Of a stretch of DNA of 64,000 nucleotides, positions 59,381-64,000 are shown piece by piece. The stretch is from NCBI GenBank assembly GCA_947247005.1, contig OX365948.1, positions 7,316,001-7,380,000 of the forward strand. Direction: 5' to 3'. Positions within the stretch are counted from its first letter, which is position 1, and each line of letters begins with the position of its first letter. A program made the position numbers and the translations under genes. The DNA is from Spisula solida. Lineage: Eukaryota; Mollusca; Bivalvia; Venerida; Mactridae. Below the pieces are notes generated by a model. That model ran no database searches. It was not told the origin of the DNA and saw only the letters and a list, made by a program, of their open reading frames with translations.

Positions 59381-60016
59381 CTTGAGACATCCATCGTGGA
59401 TATATCTTAGAGTACCCGAACATCGACACGGCGATATCAGAGGATCCTTGTCTGTCCCTTGCATTTGACAGATTTTACAGAAAGAATACATGTCCGTTGC
59501 ACAAGAAGACATGGTCATTGTACTGAAATGACAACTTGGAATTTTCTTCATCATACTATTTGTTGAAGTATATTGTACTTCGTCCATACGAGATCCGTTC
59601 AATCCTTTGATAGGCACTTGATGCATGGTACCTAGTGAGCTGCCAAGCCACACGATGTCTTTATTAGGACCAGTAAAGGGGCCATGTTGCGGTGGTGGGA
59701 GACTCACGCTTGAGCTCCCTGCCAACACTAGATCGTTAATATCATTGAATGGATGATGGAAGTGTGGAACAATGGGTCGTCCGGTCAGTAATAATCTCGC
59801 CGGATTATCCGGACCCAGTTTCCTCTTAAACTCATCAAGTTCATCTTGTTCATCTAACTCATCATCTAACTCATCATCATCTTCATCTACACCAGAGTAA
59901 TCAGTGTCATCAGCAACTTCTGGTGGCCGCGGTAACTTACTACGGTCCAACGATTCTTCCCGAAGCTGACAGTCACATGATCCGTGTAGGTGTGCTGATT
60001 CTTCATTGTTCTCCAT
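59381..60016 (-). CDS. MARCH-type E3 ligase, coding exon 1 (residues 1-212)
   Basis: I start at the ATG at 60016..60014 (first residues MENNEESAHL). Reading further upstream in frame meets a GTG and then a TGA at 60067..60065, so the first in-frame ATG after that stop is the natural start. Residues 36-62 are strongly acidic (repeated DDEL/DEQDEL). The exon ends with the first half of the RING-CH domain: Cys180 and Cys183 (CKIC), Cys197 and Cys199 (PCRCSG), His207 and Cys210 (HDGC). The donor AAG|GTATGT follows at 59380, in phase 0, and splits the domain between the His-Cys pair and the last Cys pair. The long N-terminal region before the RING-CH looks disordered, and I recognise no other domain in it. 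Confidence 0.9.
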
Positions 60017-60077
60017 TTCAACAATTATGTTAACCTCAACAGTAATATGTCGAGGAATCACTCTTCAAGCAAGGTAT
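60017..60077 (-). promoter_or_regulatory. 5' UTR segment behind a spliced acceptor of the MARCH-type gene
   Basis: A pyrimidine-rich acceptor (TGTGTTGTTTCAG on the minus strand) ends at 60078, so transcribed exon sequence begins at 60077. The 61 bases up to the ATG contain an in-frame TGA, so this is untranslated sequence. At least one 5' non-coding exon must lie upstream at higher coordinates. I could not find it within the window. Confidence 0.6.
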
Positions 60078-61668
60078 CTGAAACAACACAGAAAACTCAG
60101 GATTACATTAAGACAACAGGTATAAGAACCTTTCATTTACTTGTCTACATACATGTAAAGAAATATCCAGCATGAGGGATACCACTACCGGTATGCAGAA
60201 ATACTCTCAACCGAGATCCTATGAGAATAACCAGCAGGTGCTAAATGTACAAAATGTATACAGTAAAATGATCTATTCAAACATATGACAAGACTAAATG
60301 AAACTACTCGTGTTTTGAGTTTATTTTTTTTTCAAATATAGAGAGGATTAATTTAACCAATTCAACACATTCATTATTGAGCTCAGCATGGGGATATAAA
60401 TCTATAGTAATATAGACCCGGAGTCTTCAAAATATAACTATTATAGAAATCACTGTACCAAACTGCACTTATCTAAATGGTCCACTAATAATTTTTATTT
60501 GATTTATAATTTCTATGTCATCAAAAGTTTAGAAAGCGTTTACATTTTGCCTTAACAACACTTTATAAACAACAATTCAATCTAATTAATACCACAGCTA
60601 CATGTGCATTGTAGCAAACACAGCTGTATCTACATGTACATAGCAGTATAATAATATATATTCCAGTATTTTACTAATTTTTAGATACACATAATCATTA
60701 AACTATTCAGTCAGTTTTATCTATATTCTCCCATAAAAAAATCGAAAATGTTCAAGTCAGACATCAAACTTGTATAGGAATACAAATTGTGTTTGTATTA
60801 CAAAAGTAACAAGGTCTTAATACATGTCCGTTCTTACCCCCATTGTATATGAATATTACTTGCACCGGTATATGGATCGTTCAATATAGACAATAAGTAA
60901 GAAAAAATATTTTTCAGTCCTTGACATACATTTAGAAATACATCCAGCACTTTATATCAACAGTTAAAATGCAATATTTATAACATGTCCTTGGCACAAA
61001 AAGCTGTACTTAGAAATGTACACGCTTAAGTTCATCACTTATCAGAATAGTAAAGGGGTTCACTAGCTTCTGAATCTGAAGAGTTGTTTTGATACTTTAA
61101 CATGACAAAACAATTTTGATCTTGAGGGTCAAAATGTGGCTTTATGGAAAGTTTCAGGGTCAAAACCACCACTCCCAAGTCAAATGGAACCTCTGATAAT
61201 GTAGTATGTATGGAGTAAAGGTTAACGTGACTGCAATAGTTGACTATATATATATAATACAAAAATGAATAAATCTTCACCCCCCTCATAAAGTATTCTG
61301 TTACAAGTTTATTAATATCAGCTGTGTAATAGACCTTGGCCTTTATTATTTAGGTGCCAAAGAATTACAATATAAATAGTATTCACACTAGGTAACACTA
61401 GCAGGTTAGACATAAACAAGTTAATGAATACGTATAATTCAAGTATACATTGTAAAATCCATGAAATGAATACCCAGATATTGTATCAGGGTTACTCATA
61501 TAATACTGTCATAATATCATGTATATTTCACTTCATAATCACAATGTAATTCTATATACTATTATATCTAATCTATACCAGTGTAATAAAAAAATATTTG
61601 ATCCTATTAAATATTTCACCTCGAAAGAGGTCAGCGTGGCTTTATAAATACTGTCAAATAAAATTATT

Positions 61669-61687
61669 GGGGGGGGGGGGGGGGGGG
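61669..61687. repeat. Poly(G) run of 19
   Basis: Nineteen consecutive G on the plus strand (C on the MARCH gene's sense strand), able to form a G-quadruplex and prone to length error in assembly. Confidence 0.9.
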
Positions 61688-63699
61688 CTATGAAACAGTC
61701 ATATAAAACTATATCATATAAATAGAGTCACCTTACTACATGTACATACCCACATGTATTCAATCTACATCATATCAAATATACATACATATACATAATG
61801 TATTGTTAGCCTAATTCAATATGTTAATTCAATATGTTAATTAGAGTACCGGTAGTAATTATATGTGTGTGTATGATAAGATATTTACTGAATACATGAC
61901 TTGTGTGAAGTTTGAAGGATCGTGGGAAATGTGAGTACAGCAAGTATATAATCCACATACTGCATGTCAGTTGATGGCATATTTAGCTTTTTTCATAACA
62001 AATTAAGACATTGTGTACTACTGCCATGATCTTGACAGACACGAAAGTTGAAACATTAACTACACTTGTAGTGTTACTGAATGTTCCCCAACTGATAGCA
62101 ATGCTTTCAGTGACAAACTATACATATAATTGAGCAGTCCTCCAGGAAAACCGGGCTTAGTGACAAAATAACGAAAATCATGATAATATGAGCGTTAGAA
62201 AGACAAGATTGTTATGAACAGTACTGAAAATTTGAGCAAAATATAACATCTATTTACAAAGTTACAGATCTTTAAATCTCCTCACTGCGGCCTTGTTTTT
62301 GAGTGACGTTGCAAACACCATTCCATCGTTATTTGACCTAACCTTAACTCGCAATTCAGAAATCCTGTATTTGATAAGTTCTTGGCGTAAACGTTTAAAA
62401 ATTATATTACAATCTAGAAATATGTTCTTATCTTAATGTAACGTGTGAAAAACATGAATTTTTGCTATTATTAGAGAACATTGGCTACTGTTTTTAACCA
62501 CTAACCCCTCGTTTTGCTTAATATGAGTACTTTTCTGAAATGAGTCACCATGGCAATGACAGAAGTTATTTTAACATGATTCATGAGAAATATTAAATCC
62601 AAAGGATAGCACTGTATTATTCCATTTCTTAAAATTAAATCAAAGAACATGACTTTTTTCTCATTTTAGAGCCTTTTCTATACATGACTCTTAAGTTTTC
62701 TGTAAATATTGCATACGACGATAGTATTTGCGAAAATGCATTTTACAAAGATATCTTTTCTCATTTTGTGTCGTAACTTTTGGCATAATTCTACATAAGT
62801 TTTGTGTAAAGTTAAACTTGCTACTGAAAATGAGAATTACGCCAGGTGGAAATTGACACTGTTGATTTTGATAGCCACATGTTTTTATAGATTGTGATTA
62901 GTAACAAAAACATGTTTAATCATCAAAACTTCTTGAAAGTTTACCTATATTTATTCATTCTGGTTCCAGATATATTTGGTAATATTGTGGCCCGGTCCCT
63001 TCAATGTTCAATAATTTTTACGTAAATGTTTGCAACAACTTGCGATCGCTTACTAAAATACACAAATTTGAGTAAGAGAAATATGTAAACATAGATTTAC
63101 GTGGCATTTACGCAATGTTAGTAAAACAGTACCCTGGTCAGCTAACACACCTCTGCCTATATAAAACTACCCATTACTCTAAGCTGAAATCAAATCAGCC
63201 CTAACAAATTTAATTCTTATTAATCTTTTACTGGTCAGAAACTAGAACATTGGTAATATCACTAGCTCAGCAGTTTACAGCAATCCAATGGTGTCAGCAT
63301 AACAAGTAGCCAGTGATTGAATCGGAACAGCCATTCCAACCAAATACAGTTCACCACCCCTTGATAAAAACATTAAATAGAAACAGAATAAGTTAAGATT
63401 ACCTTGGCACAGTTGGCAGCTTGAACTATACCTGATATACGGACAGATTGTATAGACTGTTTTTGACTGATACCTGAGTGTGTGTTATATCTCGTTATCA
63501 TATATGTACATGTATTGTAACACTTTAAATATAATTAACTACATGTGTACATGACATTATCAGGTATTGCCTTCAAGTTTAGAAATACAATATTCAACAA
63601 CATGTACAATACATTATGTCAGCCATTAAGTGTTATAGTTCATAGTATTGATTTACATGACCCAGTTTCAAGACTAAATTAAGTTACCAACAATGATTA

Positions 63700-63870
63700 C
63701 TTTGGGAGGCATAGCGGTTATTGGGTTACAACTTACAAGCCTCGGATTGACCTAATCGGAAGATCATTGGTAATAATTTAGGATCTCATAACAGAAAGTT
63801 AAATATAGACAAGATGTTACACTGCCGACAATAAGTATGCTAATATAGGTTATAAGAGTTAAAGAGGATC
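63700..63870 (+). repeat. Dispersed repeat A, diverged copy 4
   Basis: Shares CTCATAACAGAAAGTTAAATATAGACAAGAT-type phrases and GTATGCTAATA with the other copies. The left part is too diverged to align by eye. Confidence 0.4.
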
Positions 63871-64000
63871 AGGTAAGCATAGTCAAACTATAGTATAACA
63901 TTAACTTAGCATATTTCCCAACAGAACCAAGCAGCTCACCACATAAAAGCCTGACATAAAAAAGTACTATTTGAAATTTGAATCTGAAAAGGTTGACAGG

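Larger units (their letters stand above)
53416..60077 (-). other. Gene model: membrane-anchored RING-CH (MARCH-type) E3 ubiquitin ligase
   Basis: Three minus-strand coding exons (212, 31 and 124 codons) join in phase 0 at GT-AG introns of 3021 and 2476 bp to give 367 residues. Order: acidic N-terminal region (about 36-62), proline/serine-rich linker, RING-CH zinc finger (180-232), basic W/R/P segment (246-257), membrane helix 1 (about 259-282), short loop, helix 2 (about 302-322), hydrophilic tail. Known of the family: MARCH ligases use the RING-CH to recruit an E2 and ubiquitinate membrane proteins, often driving their endocytosis and lysosomal turnover. The two-helix layout with an N-terminal RING-CH is that of the MARCH1/2/3/8 and 4/9/11 groups. 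The spacing between the conserved Trp and the last Cys pair is longer than in the MARCH1/8 sequences I recall, so I leave the subfamily open. The introns carry three tandem arrays. No promoter was identified. Confidence 0.88.
60078..63999. other. Upstream region/5' intron of the MARCH-type gene; no gene recognised
   Basis: Must hold or lead to a 5' non-coding exon of the gene, which I could not place. The minus frame 61035-61289 (84 codons; tail SSDSEASEPLYYSDK) has no domain I know. A 19-G run is at 61669-61687. The end of the window (63700-63870) is a diverged copy of dispersed repeat A. Confidence 0.4.

Noticed and set aside
60017..60061. Start of the MARCH-type protein at the upstream in-frame GTG (60061)
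   Set aside because: GTG is not a usual start in animal nuclear genes; an ATG follows 15 codons later and an in-frame stop lies just upstream.
61035..61289. 84-codon minus frame as an upstream exon of the MARCH-type gene
   Set aside because: No domain and no phase-compatible link; the 5' UTR of the gene contains an in-frame stop just before the ATG, so an upstream coding exon is not needed.

Overview
This is a eukaryotic, AT-rich, intron- and repeat-dominated window. The repeats point to a bivalve mollusc. Several copies of a dispersed repeat that opens with an AAGAGGGCCC-type start followed by GCTCACCTG and closes with CAGGTGAGC are present, of a kind I know from bivalve genomes. There is also a GACGGACG-rich repeat ending in a GGGGGCATAA hairpin, and a tandem-core element (10.1-11.3 kb) reminiscent of bivalve 'pearl' elements. 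I cannot name the species.

Only two conventional genes are well supported. (1) On the minus strand, three coding exons (60016..59381, 56359..56267, 53790..53416) join in phase 0 into a 367-residue membrane-anchored RING-CH (MARCH-type) E3 ubiquitin ligase. It has a complete C4HC3 zinc-ligand set and two predicted membrane helices. Its 5' UTR is spliced, and its apparent stop codon overlaps a strong splice donor, so the C-terminus is open to two readings. (2) A tRNA-Ser(GCU) lies at 41761..41842 on the plus strand.

Nearly all the rest is mobile and tandemly repeated DNA. From left to right: a 36-bp array and a 52-bp array with higher-order structure (1-3.0 kb); a mariner-like TIR element (5191-6210); a bivalve dispersed repeat split by a 1.6-kb element packed with TTCATGAA palindromes (6312-8808); the pearl-like 158-bp array (10140-11263); a second large dispersed repeat (14991-16729); a 2.4-kb TTAA-flanked candidate with a 228-bp MITE nested in it; a pogo-like TIR element (23342-24086); the 3' end of a non-LTR retrotransposon (24664 onward) with a (TTATC)n stretch downstream; a TA-flanked 1.9-kb TIR candidate (28161-30062); a 2.4-kb 26-bp minisatellite (32.37-34.8 kb); a 5.07-kb foldback-type element with ~700-bp inverted arms around a 42-bp minisatellite (35647-40711); 46-bp and 31-bp arrays (42.1-43.8 kb); and three small TIR elements (45.5-47.5 kb). 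The introns of the MARCH gene hold a 48-bp array, a 42-bp array and a degenerate ~173-bp repeat.

Most long open frames are by-products of tandem repeats whose units lack stop codons, not genes. The most distinctive material is structural: the foldback element with a split minisatellite core, and a 677-bp element carrying six copies of one 17-bp motif, two of them inside its terminal repeats. All coordinates and repeat comparisons were read by eye, without alignment software, so ends may shift by a few bases.
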